64,000 nt of DNA from Pseudomonas monteilii NBRC 103158 = DSM 14164 (GTDB lineage: Bacteria > Pseudomonadota > Gammaproteobacteria > Pseudomonadales > Pseudomonadaceae), in assembly GCF_000730605.1 (NCBI RefSeq), contig NZ_BBIS01000008.1, positions 186,001-250,000 on the forward strand. The letters are read 5' to 3'. The notes beneath the pieces are model-generated. The model was not told the origin of the DNA, did not search any database, and worked only from the letters and a program-made list of their open reading frames with translations. The position numbers and the translations under genes are program-made. Shown here piece after piece: positions 28,693-37,651 of this stretch (its first letter is position 1; every line of letters starts with the position of its first letter).

Positions 28693-29334
28693 ATGCCACA
28701 GCGTCCTTGGCTGACCGGTATGGCTGTACTGGGCTGGTTCGGTCTGACTGTGCAGGTGTACCTGGTGCTGGTGGCGCGTTGGCAGGAACAGGCCAGCCTG
28801 ATGGGCGGCCTGATCAACGTGTTCGGGTACTTCACCGTGCTGAGCAATACCTTGGTGGCGACGGTGCTCAGTTATGCGGCGTTTGGGCGGGAAGGGCGTG
28901 CCAAGCGTTTTTTCCTGTCTCCTTCGGTGAGTTCCGCGATCGCTGCCAGTATCGTGCTGGTGGCACTGGCCTACAGCGTGCTGCTGCGCCACTTGTGGCA
29001 ACCGCAGGGTTGGCAGTGGCTGGCGGATGAACTGCTGCACGACGTGATGCCGGTGCTGTATGCCTTGTATTGGTGGTGCGAGGTGCGCAAGGGCACGTTG
29101 CGGCTATGGCACCTGGCGGTCTGGGCGATATACCCGGCGGTGTACTTTGCCTATGCGCTGTGGCGGGGGAGCGAGATTGGCGTGTATGCCTACCCGTTCA
29201 TCGATGTGGCGAGCCTTGGATATGGGCAGGTGATGCTCAATGCCTTGGGGGTGTTGATGGGGTTCTGGGGGATTGGAGTCGTTTTGCTGGGGCTGGACAA
29301 ATGGCAAGGGCGACGGGCGGCTGAAAATCTCTAG
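28693..29334 (+). CDS. Pr6Pr family integral membrane protein
   Basis: 213 residues with about six membrane segments (for example MAVLGWFGLTVQVYLVLVAR near 10-29 and SAIAASIVLVALAYSVLLRH near 78-97). The motif GGLINVFGYFTVLSNTLVAT and later HDVMPVLYALYWWCEV match the Pr6Pr family of six-helix proteins. No function is established. Cotranscribed with the VF530 gene. Confidence 0.85.
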   Translation: MPQRPWLTGMAVLGWFGLTVQVYLVLVARWQEQASLMGGLINVFGYFTVLSNTLVATVLSYAAFGREGRAKRFFLSPSVSSAIAASIVLVALAYSVLLRHLWQPQGWQWLADELLHDVMPVLYALYWWCEVRKGTLRLWHLAVWAIYPAVYFAYALWRGSEIGVYAYPFIDVASLGYGQVMLNALGVLMGFWGIGVVLLGLDKWQGRRAAENL

Positions 29335-29337
29335 ATA

Positions 29338-29400
29338 TGTTGTTGCCTGTTCCGGCCCTTTCGCGGGTAAACCCGCGAAAGGGCCGGAACAGGCAACAAC
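29338..29400. terminator. Long REP-core palindrome between convergent genes
   Basis: GTTGTTGCCTGTTCCGGCCC near the left edge is mirrored by GGGCCGGAACAGGCAACAAC (29381-29400) around the core TTCGCGGGTAAACCCGCGAA. It separates Pr6Pr (+) from the siderophore-interacting protein gene (-) and is probably a bidirectional terminator. Confidence 0.75.
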
Positions 29401-29402
29401 AA

Positions 29403-30164
29403 TCACTCGTCGTCCGCAGTCCCGTCGGCACGCCAGTAGGCCGCAGCCTTCAGCGCATCTTCCGGCACCCCTTTCTCCAGCAGCAGCGCCTTGGCCTGGC
29501 GGGTCAGGGTTTTTTCCAGCGCCACCCAGCCATACAACCGGCCTTGCGGCAAGGTCAGGTTCTTCACCAGTGCCAGCAAATCTTCCTGCTGGCGGCGTAC
29601 CCAGATCACTTCAACCTGAGCCTTGCTCGGCAGTGGCTGGCGCTCCTGCTCATCTTCGATCTGGATCACCGCCAGCACTTGGCGGCCCGCTGGCAACTCT
29701 TCCAGCCGACGGCCAATTGCCGGAATGGCCGTTTCGTCACCAACCAGCAAATAGCTGTCGAACATGTCCGGCACCACCATCGACGCCCGTGGCCCGGCGA
29801 TATCCAGCGTTTGCCCCGGCGCGGCCTGCGCAGCCCAGGTGGAGGCAGGGCCGTCACCGTGCAGCACAAAGTCGATATCCAGCTCATTGGCCACCAGGTC
29901 GATACGCCGTGGTGTGTACTCGCGCATGGTGGGCCGTGCACCACCGTCACGCCCCAGATTACGGGCCTCGATGGCCTGCTGTTGTTCTGGCGTTTCGGCG
30001 AACAGCAGTTTGATATGGTCGTCGCTGCCCACGCTGGTGAAGCCTTGCAGCTCGGTACCACCCAGGGTGATGCGGCGCATGCGTGGGGTGAGGTCGGTGA
30101 CCCGCAGTACCTGCAGTCGGCGTTGTCGGATCTCGTGGTTGACGCGGTGGATGGTGTCACTCAT
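29403..30164 (-). CDS. Siderophore-interacting protein, NfeF/ViuB-type ferric reductase
   Basis: FAD- and NAD(P)H-binding protein that reduces ferric siderophores in the cytoplasm. 253 residues from ATG 30164. The FAD-binding part contains MREYTPRRID (RxYT motif) and VLHGDGPASTWAAQAAPGQT, both typical; the NADPH part contains YLLVGDETAIPAI. Its start lies inside the end of the padR-family gene (8-base overlap), so regulator and enzyme are one transcription unit, as with E. coli nfeR/nfeF (yqjI/yqjH) genes, which are divergent there. Confidence 0.9.
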   Translation of the reverse strand: MSDTIHRVNHEIRQRRLQVLRVTDLTPRMRRITLGGTELQGFTSVGSDDHIKLLFAETPEQQQAIEARNLGRDGGARPTMREYTPRRIDLVANELDIDFVLHGDGPASTWAAQAAPGQTLDIAGPRASMVVPDMFDSYLLVGDETAIPAIGRRLEELPAGRQVLAVIQIEDEQERQPLPSKAQVEVIWVRRQQEDLLALVKNLTLPQGRLYGWVALEKTLTRQAKALLLEKGVPEDALKAAAYWRADGTADDE

Positions 30165-30702
30165 GGGGAGTCTCCCTGACAGGTTCGGCCGGCCCGGAGG
30201 CAATGGCCTTGGCGGTATGGTTGAGCAGGTCGCGAACTCGTTCGATTTCTTCCGGTGTCCAGCGGCCGCTGTGCATGTGCAGTGCGTGGCGCAGGTTGCC
30301 GACCGCTTCGTGAATTTCTGGCGGGCGGTCATGGCCGCGCAGGGCGCGTTTGCTGACTTCGATGCGCATACGCACGCCGTCCAGCGCGACAGCTTGCTCG
30401 GCCAGCGCATGGCGGCCGGCATCGGTGATGGCGTAGAGGCGTTTGCTGCCCTGTATCTGGCCGCTGATCAGCTCGGCTTCTTCAAGGAAGTTCAGCGTGG
30501 GGTAGATCACCCCGGGGCTTGGGCTGTAGCTGCCGTCGAAAAGGTTCTCGATCTGGCGGATCAGGTCGTAACCGTGGCCGGGCTGTTCGGCCAGCAGGTC
30601 GAGCATCAATAGCTTGAGGTCTCCGGGGGCGAAAACGCGTGGGCCACGCTCGCCACGGCCAGGGCGCCGTTCGAAGGGATCATGGGGGGTGTGTTCGCGC
30701 AT
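30157..30702 (-). CDS. PadR-family transcriptional regulator, NfeR (YqjI) type
   Basis: 181 residues from ATG 30702, supported by GGAG 9 bases upstream; an ATG at 30717 is also possible. The PadR winged helix is clear: LLMLDLLAEQPGHGYDLIRQ, then SPSPGVIYPTLNFLEEAELI and KRLYAITDAGRHAL. A short N-terminal extension with His residues (MREHTPHDP) is reminiscent of, but much shorter than, the metal-binding extension of E. coli NfeR. It probably represses its own operon from the inverted repeat at 30725-30756. Confidence 0.85.
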   Translation of the reverse strand: MREHTPHDPFERRPGRGERGPRVFAPGDLKLLMLDLLAEQPGHGYDLIRQIENLFDGSYSPSPGVIYPTLNFLEEAELISGQIQGSKRLYAITDAGRHALAEQAVALDGVRMRIEVSKRALRGHDRPPEIHEAVGNLRHALHMHSGRWTPEEIERVRDLLNHTAKAIASGPAEPVRETPHE

Positions 30703-30724
30703 GGGACAGGGCTCCATCAGTTGC

Positions 30725-30756
30725 GATATATCTTAAGATATTACTCAAGATATATC
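30725..30756 (-). promoter_or_regulatory. Operator of the PadR-family regulator
   Basis: GATATATCTT (30725-30734) and AAGATATATC (30747-30756) form a perfect 10-bp inverted repeat around 12 bases. It lies 23-54 bases upstream of the regulator start. AT-rich palindromes with TATATCT arms are typical of NfeR/PadR sites; binding is inferred. Confidence 0.75.
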
Positions 30757-30778
30757 TAAAGACAAGCCCTTTAATGCG

Positions 30779-30791
30779 GATGATTATCATC
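30779..30791 (-). promoter_or_regulatory. Possible Fur half-box
   Basis: GATGATTATCATC is a perfect palindrome made of ATGATTATCAT, close to the core of the Fur box (GATAATGATAATCATTATC). It lies about 80 bases upstream of the PadR-family gene and overlaps the stop of the preceding penicillin-binding protein gene. Iron control of the reductase would make sense. Confidence 0.4.
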
Positions 30792-33700
30792 TAGTCGTTC
30801 GATACGTTCCCTGCCGCTGGTGGTGTGTGCAGGGCAACCTGCGGCGGTTTGCATTCATTCGGATTGCCCGGTTGCAGGTACGGCATGAGGATCGGGGCCA
30901 TGCCCTTGAGCACCTGCACGGGCAGTGCCGAGGTGAATTTGAACGCCTCTGCCGAGCGCCCCGGGACGAAGGCGGTGAGGGTGCCGAAGTGGTTGTCGCC
31001 CAGGAAGAACACGAAGGTGGCGGTACGGTTCAGCGAGCGCGAGCCAATCAACCGACCGCCGGCGCCGAAGCTTTCGATGCGGTTGTCACCGGTACCGGTC
31101 TTGCCACCCATCACCAATGGTGTGCCGTCCTGCAGCTTGAAGCTGCCGGAAATACGCCGCGCGGTACCTGCGTCTACCACTTGCGACATGGCGCCTTTCA
31201 GGGCACGCGCGACTTCAACCGGCAGAATCCGCACGCCCCGGTCAGGGTCGGTGATCAGCTTGGTTTCGTAAGGTGTGTTGGCCGCAAAGTGCAGGGTATC
31301 GATACGCAAGGTTGGCAGGCGAACGCCGTCGTTCTGGATGATGCCGACCAGTTCGGAAAGGGCAGCAGGGCGGTCGCCCGAGCTGCCGATGGCAGTGGCC
31401 AGCGAAGGCACCAGGTGGTCGAATGGATAGCCCACGCGTTTCCAGCGCTGGTGGATGTCGAGGAAGGCTTCGATCTCGACCATGGTGCGGATGCGGCTAT
31501 CGCGGGCGCCTTGGTGGCGGCTCTTGAACAACCAGCCGTACACCTCCTGGCGCTCGAAGCGGCTGGCGTTGACCATCTCGGTCAGGGTCGAGCTGGGGTT
31601 CTTCAGCAAGTAGCCGAGCAGCCACAGGTCGAGCGGGTGGACCTTGGCGATGTAGCCTTGATCAGGCAGGTCGTACTTGCCTGGGCCGTAGGCGTCGTAC
31701 ATTTCCGACAGGCGACCGTCGGTCAGCTTGCCCAAGGCAATCTTGTCGCCCTTGAGGTGGGCACGGACGAAGGCATTGAAGGTTTCCTGGCCGGCTTCGG
31801 GGAACAGGTAGCGGTGCACCGCCGCCAGCCGCTGTGGCGTCACACGCATACTGTCGAGGAAGGTGTCCAGGCGCTGCTGCGAGGTCTTGCGTTGGTATTT
31901 CTTCCAGAAGCGCATCAGGTAATTGGTGCCTTCCTTGTCGGCGAAGCGGGCCAGGTATTCCTGGCGGCGCGGATCGGCGTCGTCCTTTAGCAGCGGCACG
32001 CGGTTGTACGGCTGCTGGTAGGTCACGTAGCGCACCAGGTCGCGCATCAGGCGGATGAACGGCAGGTTGATCGATTCGCGCAGGGCATCCTTGAGCGTCG
32101 GGTTGCGGTTGTTGTCTTCCTTGCGGAAGTTGTTGAACACATGCATGCCGCCGCCGGTGAAGAAGGCTTCACCGGTGTTGGCGGAATACTTGCGCTCCAG
32201 CGCCGCATCGAGCATGGCATCCAGGCTCTGGTTCTTGCTGTTTTGTGCAAGCCACTCCAGCGACCACTGGGTAATGCGGTCGAGTTCGGCGACTTCGACC
32301 TTTTTCAACTCGGCGGCGGGTTTGCCCGCGTACTTGTCGTGCAGCTGCGCGATGATTTCCAGGTAGGTGGTCAGTACCCGCAGCTTGGCGGTCGAGCCCA
32401 GCTCCAGCTTGCTGCCTTCGTTGATGTCGAAAGGCTGGTTGGTGCTGTCGGTCTGCACACGCACCCGTGAGCCGTCGCCGGTGCGCTCGAACAGGGTAAA
32501 GCTGTAGCTCACCTGGTCGGTGGTCTTGCTGGTCAGCAGGCGCTCGCCGATCAGGCCGATCTGCGCCGCGAATTCGGGGTCGGCAAGGTTCTTCAGGTAC
32601 TGGCTCACTTGCAACTGCAAATCCGCCTGCAAGGTGCTGGTGGCCGACAGGTCGAGTCGGTCGAGGTCGTACAAAGGGCGGTTGAGCATGGCGGCCAGGC
32701 GGTTGCGTGCCAGGCTGATGCCCTTGTTGGTCACAATCGGCACGATGGTCGGCTGCGCAACCCAGTCGCGGTACACCGCCTTGCTGGCCAGCGCGGCGTC
32801 GGCCAAGGGCTGCTCGATCACCTTGTTGGCGGCCAGCACGCGGATGTGCGAATCGGTCAGTTCTGCCAGCTCGACGCGGCCCTTGGACAGGTAATGCGAG
32901 GGGCGGCGCTGGGCAATCATCAGTGACAGTACTTGGCGCAGGGCCAGGCCGCGTGCGGCCATGCTCTCGGGGTCGCTGGCCGTGGAAGTCAGGGCCTGGT
33001 TGACCTGGTCGAAGTCGGCGCCGTACCACACCCGCAAGCCTTCGGCCATGCCATGCACTTCGCCATGCCCCGGTACAGCCGAGAGAGGCACGCTGTTGAG
33101 GTAGTCACGCACGATACGCTGACGAGCCTCAGTCGTGTCAGGGCCGCCTTGGTAGGCGCGTACGCTGGCGGAAATCATCTGGCGGATTTTCTCGGCCCCC
33201 GAGACGGTCAGGCCGTCTGGGGAGTGACGGTATTTTTCCAGCTGCGTGGCCAAGGTACTGCCGCCAGCGGACTGGCCGGGCAAGGCCAGGTACTTGGCCA
33301 CCTGGCTGTAGGCTGCCTTGGCAAAGCGTGGCCAGTCCACGGCCGGGTTGTTGCGCGGGTCCTGGGTGTCGAGCAGGTCGCGGTTCTCGATGAACAGCAG
33401 GCTGTTGACCATCACCGGCGGGATCGCTGCAAAATCAGGGTACAGGTGCTGCGGGTAGTTGTACTGGTACAGGGTGTCGCCACGGCAGTCGGTGATCGAC
33501 AGACCGGCCTGGATTTTCTCGATGTAAGGCACGAACAGCCCGTGTTCGACGTAGTTCATCAACGCTGGCGAGAACTTCACCTGCTCGCTGATCAGGTAGT
33601 CGCGCTTGAGCAGGCGTGGCAAGAACTCGCCCAACGCGCTGTAGCCCAGGCGTTTGTCGAACGGCCCTTCACCCGGGTACACGATGGCATCGCTGGGGCC

Positions 33701-33940
33701 TGGCTGCAGCGAATAGGTCAGCGTGCCGGCCAGTTTGCTGAATTCTCGCGATTGCAGCTCGGAGGTGCGGAATTCGTCATACGCCGCAAAGCCGATGGCA
33801 ACCAGCGCCACCAGCAGAATAAGGATGATCAGCCGCCACCATAGCCGACGCTGACGGGGTGACTTGGGTTGTGGCGTCTCGGCCGGAGGTATCTCGGGTG
33901 CTTCCGTTCTGGTTGGTTCCGATTGCCACAGTGCGCCCAT
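30791..33940 (-). CDS. Bifunctional penicillin-binding protein (GT51 glycosyltransferase + transpeptidase), large variant
   Basis: Inner-membrane peptidoglycan synthase. 1049 residues: Pro-rich cytoplasmic tail, one membrane anchor at about 34-53 (LWWRLIILILLVALVAIGFA), GT51 domain with the catalytic Glu185 in LLFIENRDLL and the second motif GGSTLATQLEKY (about 227-238), then a transpeptidase domain with Ser516 in LGSTAKLRV and Lys947 in GGKTGTGDN. The 430 residues between SxxK and KTG are far more than in PBP1a or PBP1b and contain a large helical insert, so this is not either of those. Monocistronic; role unassigned. Confidence 0.88.
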   Translation of the reverse strand: MGALWQSEPTRTEAPEIPPAETPQPKSPRQRRLWWRLIILILLVALVAIGFAAYDEFRTSELQSREFSKLAGTLTYSLQPGPSDAIVYPGEGPFDKRLGYSALGEFLPRLLKRDYLISEQVKFSPALMNYVEHGLFVPYIEKIQAGLSITDCRGDTLYQYNYPQHLYPDFAAIPPVMVNSLLFIENRDLLDTQDPRNNPAVDWPRFAKAAYSQVAKYLALPGQSAGGSTLATQLEKYRHSPDGLTVSGAEKIRQMISASVRAYQGGPDTTEARQRIVRDYLNSVPLSAVPGHGEVHGMAEGLRVWYGADFDQVNQALTSTASDPESMAARGLALRQVLSLMIAQRRPSHYLSKGRVELAELTDSHIRVLAANKVIEQPLADAALASKAVYRDWVAQPTIVPIVTNKGISLARNRLAAMLNRPLYDLDRLDLSATSTLQADLQLQVSQYLKNLADPEFAAQIGLIGERLLTSKTTDQVSYSFTLFERTGDGSRVRVQTDSTNQPFDINEGSKLELGSTAKLRVLTTYLEIIAQLHDKYAGKPAAELKKVEVAELDRITQWSLEWLAQNSKNQSLDAMLDAALERKYSANTGEAFFTGGGMHVFNNFRKEDNNRNPTLKDALRESINLPFIRLMRDLVRYVTYQQPYNRVPLLKDDADPRRQEYLARFADKEGTNYLMRFWKKYQRKTSQQRLDTFLDSMRVTPQRLAAVHRYLFPEAGQETFNAFVRAHLKGDKIALGKLTDGRLSEMYDAYGPGKYDLPDQGYIAKVHPLDLWLLGYLLKNPSSTLTEMVNASRFERQEVYGWLFKSRHQGARDSRIRTMVEIEAFLDIHQRWKRVGYPFDHLVPSLATAIGSSGDRPAALSELVGIIQNDGVRLPTLRIDTLHFAANTPYETKLITDPDRGVRILPVEVARALKGAMSQVVDAGTARRISGSFKLQDGTPLVMGGKTGTGDNRIESFGAGGRLIGSRSLNRTATFVFFLGDNHFGTLTAFVPGRSAEAFKFTSALPVQVLKGMAPILMPYLQPGNPNECKPPQVALHTPPAAGNVSND

Positions 33941-34332
33941 AGTCTTCTATCCGGCCAGGTATTTTCGTCTTGCTTGTCTGAAGCTTAGACGTTGAGCGGG
34001 TGAGGTGAAAAATTTGTAGGACGGGAAGAAAGGCGAGGTAGGGCTATGCGGCTTTGGTGTGGGTTTCTTCGTACCGGGATGTTGCTATGGTGCTCGGGCG
34101 ATCGTGATAAGTGTGACGCGATCCCGGGGTTCTCGCCAAATTTCTGCACATATACAGTGAAAACCCCTACAACGCTCTTCCTATACTGCTCGCCCCCTTC
34201 GACCTGCCGGGCGCTCTATTCCGGCATACGGGCCGGCCCACAAGGCCAGTCTGGCAAGCCAACGCCACGCCTATCGGCATGGCCGGTGCTGCACGAAGGT
34301 CAAATCCAATAACAAAATGAGGTTGTATTGCT
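33941..34332. other. Intergenic region between the penicillin-binding protein and amino acid permease genes
   Basis: 392 bases between divergent starts. A possible -10 element TATACT lies at 34182-34187 ahead of the permease, without a good -35. The GC-rich leader 34200-34310 has several short self-complementary stretches. A frame open over 34046-34312 has no family likeness. I see no gene. Confidence 0.4.
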
Positions 34333-35751
34333 ATGCCAGTCGGCAACCACCCTGCCCACGGCCCTGCCACTGAAGGCGGCCCGCTCAAGCGTGAACTGGG
34401 CGAACGGCACATCCGTCTGATGGCGCTGGGCGCCTGTATCGGTGTCGGTCTTTTCCTGGGTTCGGCCAAGGCCATCGAAATGGCCGGCCCTGCGATCATG
34501 CTGTCCTATATCATCGGCGGCCTGGCCATCCTTGTGATCATGCGCGCCCTTGGTGAAATGGCCGTGCACAACCCTGTCGCCGGCTCCTTCAGCCGCTATG
34601 CCCAGGACTACCTCGGCCCTCTGGCGGGCTTCCTCACCGGTTGGAACTACTGGTTCCTGTGGCTGGTGACCTGCGTTGCCGAAATTACCGCAGTGGCCAT
34701 CTATATGGGCATCTGGTTCCCCGACGTACCGCGCTGGATCTGGGCCCTGGCGGCGCTGGGCAGCATGGGCGCGGTCAACCTGGTAGCGGTGAAGGCTTTC
34801 GGTGAATTCGAGTTCTGGTTCGCCCTGATCAAGATCGTCACCATCATCGCCATGGTCCTGGGCGGTATCGGCATCATCGCCTTTGGTTTTGGCAATGACG
34901 GTGTGGCTATGGGCATTTCCAACCTGTGGAGCAACGGTGGCTTCATGCCCAATGGCGTGACCGGCGTGCTGATGTCGCTGCAGATGGTGATGTTCGCTTA
35001 CCTGGGCGTGGAAATGATCGGCCTGACCGCCGGTGAAGCACGCAACCCGCAAAAGACCATCCCGCAGGCCATCGGCTCGGTGTTCTGGCGCATTCTGCTG
35101 TTCTACGTGGGCGCGTTGTTCGTGATCCTGTCGATCTACCCGTGGAACGAAATCGGCAGCCAGGGCAGCCCGTTCGTGATGACCTTCGAGCGCCTCGGTA
35201 TCAAGACTGCGGCCGGCATCATCAACTTCGTGGTCATCACAGCGGCACTGTCGTCGTGCAACGGCGGCATCTTCAGCACCGGGCGCATGCTCTATAGCCT
35301 GGCGCAGAACGGCCAGGCCCCGGCGGCCTTCGCCCGTACTTCGAAGAATGGGGTACCGCGCAATGCGCTGCTGCTGTCGATCGGCGCGCTGTTGCTGGGT
35401 GTACTGGCCAACTATCTGGTGCCGGAAAAGGTCTTTGTCTGGGTCACCTCGATCGCTACCTTCGGCGCGATCTGGACCTGGGTGATGATTCTGCTCGCAC
35501 AGCTCAAGTTCCGCGCAGGCCTTACCACCGCCGAGCGCAAGGCACTGAAGTACCGTATGTGGCTGTGGCCGCTGAGCTCCTACCTGGCGCTGGCGTTCCT
35601 GGTGCTGGTGGTTGGCTTGATGGCGTACTTCGAGGATACCCGTGTGGCCCTGTACATCGGCCCGGCGTTCCTGGTGCTGTTGACGGTGTTGTATTACGCG
35701 TTCCGCCTGGCGCCGAAAGAAGCTCAAGGTGTAGCAAATACCGCGTCCTGA
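34333..35751 (+). CDS. Amino acid permease, AAT family (ProY-like)
   Basis: Proton-coupled amino acid importer of the inner membrane. 472 residues, 12 predicted helices. The N-terminal GERHIRLMALGACIGVGLFL and the conserved GEMAVHNPVAGSFSRYAQDY are typical of the AAT subfamily of APC transporters (ProY, GabP, HutT and similar). Substrate is not readable from sequence; proline or histidine are the best guesses from the overall likeness. Monocistronic, followed by a hairpin. Confidence 0.9.
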   Translation: MPVGNHPAHGPATEGGPLKRELGERHIRLMALGACIGVGLFLGSAKAIEMAGPAIMLSYIIGGLAILVIMRALGEMAVHNPVAGSFSRYAQDYLGPLAGFLTGWNYWFLWLVTCVAEITAVAIYMGIWFPDVPRWIWALAALGSMGAVNLVAVKAFGEFEFWFALIKIVTIIAMVLGGIGIIAFGFGNDGVAMGISNLWSNGGFMPNGVTGVLMSLQMVMFAYLGVEMIGLTAGEARNPQKTIPQAIGSVFWRILLFYVGALFVILSIYPWNEIGSQGSPFVMTFERLGIKTAAGIINFVVITAALSSCNGGIFSTGRMLYSLAQNGQAPAAFARTSKNGVPRNALLLSIGALLLGVLANYLVPEKVFVWVTSIATFGAIWTWVMILLAQLKFRAGLTTAERKALKYRMWLWPLSSYLALAFLVLVVGLMAYFEDTRVALYIGPAFLVLLTVLYYAFRLAPKEAQGVANTAS

Positions 35752-35761
35752 TCTGAAATAA

Positions 35762-35784
35762 CCGGGGCTGCGCAGCAGCCCCGG
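35762..35784. terminator. Hairpin between convergent permease and glutamate-synthase-like genes
   Basis: CCGGGGCTG-CGCAG-CAGCCCCGG, between stops at 35751 and 35792. No T-tract, so strength is uncertain. Confidence 0.6.
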
Positions 35785-35791
35785 GGCTCTC

Positions 35792-37411
35792 TCAGGCAGC
35801 TACTTCACTGTGCGGTTCAAAACTGTCCGCCCGGGCCAGTTGCCACATGCGCGAATAGAACTGCCCGTTCACCTCGCCCGTCAGCAGCTCTCCTGGCTTC
35901 AAGAACACATGCATCTGCGAGAACAGCTTGATCTCGGTGGCCGAGATGCGCCGCACCAGGTGCTTGGCCTCCAGCTGCGCAGGGTGCTCCAGGCCTGCCG
36001 CCGCGAGCATTTCAGCCAGGGCACGCAGGGTGTTGTGGTGGAAGTTCAATACCCGCTGGGCCTTGTCCGGCACCACCAGCGCACGCTGGCGTAGTGGGTC
36101 TTGTGTCGCCACGCCGGTCGGGCACTTGTTGGTGTGGCAGCTCTGCGACTGAATACAACCGATGGCGAACATGAAGCCGCGTGCCGAGTTTGCCCAGTCA
36201 GCGCCAATCGCCAGTACGCTGGCGATGTCGAAGGCGCTGACAATCTTGCCGCTGGCCCCGAGCTTGATCTTGTCGCGCAAGTTAAGGCCCACCAGGGTGT
36301 TGTGCACGAACAACAACCCTTCGCGTAGCGGCACGCCGATATGGTCGGTGAATTCCACCGGCGCCGCGCCGGTGCCGCCTTCCTTGCCATCGACAACAAT
36401 GAAGTCGGGCAGGATGCCGGTTTCCAGCATGGCTTTGGCAATGCCCATGAACTCCCAAGGGTGGCCCAGGCAGAATTTGAAACCGACGGGTTTGCCACCG
36501 GACAATTCACGCAGCTGTGCGATGAACTGCATCATCTCGATTGGCGTAGAGAAAGCGCTGTGGCGCGACGGCGAGATGCAGTCCTCACCCATCAGCACGC
36601 CACGGGTCTCGGCGATTTCCTGGGTGACCTTGTGTTTGGGCAGGATGCCGCCATGGCCGGGTTTGGCGCCCTGGCTCATCTTGATCTCGATCATGCGAAC
36701 CTGCGGGCTGCGCGCCTGGGCGGCGAAGCGTTCGGGGTCGAAGCGCCCGTCTGGCGTGCGGCAACCGAAGTAGCCACTGCCCAGTTCCCAGACCAGGTCG
36801 CCACCGTGCTCGCGGTGGTAAGGGCTGATGCTGCCCTCGCCGGTGTCATGGTGGAAATTACCCAGCTTGGCACCCTGGTTGAGGGCGCGGATGGCGTTGG
36901 CGCTGAGCGAGCCGAAGCTCATTGCCGAAATGTTGAAAATCGATGCCGAGTACGGCTGGCTGCACTGCGGCCCGCCGACAATGACGCGGAAGCTGGACGG
37001 GTCGGCCAGCGGCGCCGGGCGCATGGAGTGGCCGATGAACTCGAAGCCGGACTCGTATACATCGATCAGGGTGCCGAATGGCTTGTCCGAGGCTTCGTTT
37101 TTCGCCCGGGCATACACCAGCGAACGCTGGGCGCGGGAGAACGGCAAGGCGTCGCTGTCCGATTCCAGCAGGTACTGGCGGATTTCCGGGCGAATGGCTT
37201 CGACCAGGTAGCGGATGTTGCCCAGAATCGGGTAGTTGCGGCGCACCGCATGGCGTTGCTGCAGCAGGTCGAATACGCCGATCAGGCTGAGGATGCCAGT
37301 GGTCAGGGTGAACGGCCACAGCCATTCGTGGTGGGTGAAGGGCAGGCTCGCCAGGGTGAACAGCACACAGGCGGCGAAGAAGGCATAGCGACTGAGAAGT
37401 GACAGGCTCAT
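35792..37411 (-). CDS. FMN-binding glutamate synthase family protein (membrane-anchored)
   Basis: 539 residues from ATG 37411. Two N-terminal membrane segments (YAFFAACVLFTLASLPF at about 9-25 and WPFTLTTGILSLIGVFDLL at about 32-50) precede an FMN-binding TIM barrel of the GltB central-domain type: ISAMSFGSLSANAIRALNQG, SQGAKPGHGGILP, VDGKEGGTGAAP. It has Cys-containing CIQSQSCHTNKCPTGVATQD, the segment that holds the 3Fe-4S cluster in glutamate synthase. No glutaminase domain is attached, so true glutamate synthase activity is doubtful; the physiological reaction is unknown. Confidence 0.88.
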   Translation of the reverse strand: MSLSLLSRYAFFAACVLFTLASLPFTHHEWLWPFTLTTGILSLIGVFDLLQQRHAVRRNYPILGNIRYLVEAIRPEIRQYLLESDSDALPFSRAQRSLVYARAKNEASDKPFGTLIDVYESGFEFIGHSMRPAPLADPSSFRVIVGGPQCSQPYSASIFNISAMSFGSLSANAIRALNQGAKLGNFHHDTGEGSISPYHREHGGDLVWELGSGYFGCRTPDGRFDPERFAAQARSPQVRMIEIKMSQGAKPGHGGILPKHKVTQEIAETRGVLMGEDCISPSRHSAFSTPIEMMQFIAQLRELSGGKPVGFKFCLGHPWEFMGIAKAMLETGILPDFIVVDGKEGGTGAAPVEFTDHIGVPLREGLLFVHNTLVGLNLRDKIKLGASGKIVSAFDIASVLAIGADWANSARGFMFAIGCIQSQSCHTNKCPTGVATQDPLRQRALVVPDKAQRVLNFHHNTLRALAEMLAAAGLEHPAQLEAKHLVRRISATEIKLFSQMHVFLKPGELLTGEVNGQFYSRMWQLARADSFEPHSEVAA

Positions 37412-37651
37412 ACGGGGTCCTTGCGATGGCGCGGTCAGGCTCAGGGCCTGGGGGCAAACCCCGACCATAGCCAAGATGCGGGGCGCTGCAAATTAAAATC
37501 GGGGTAGCGAAAACCATTCTCGAATCGAGGGTATGACCACAGCCGGAACACATGCCCTGTGGCAGCAGCTGTCTTCTTGTGGGCGCTGGCCTTGTCAGGC
37601 CAATGATCCCCATGGGATCCTCCCCGGCCATTATTTCCAGCGAGCCCTCCC

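Noticed and set aside
34046..34312. 88-codon frame upstream of the amino acid permease
   Set aside because: No ribosome-binding site, Cys/Pro-rich random-looking product, and it covers the likely permease promoter.
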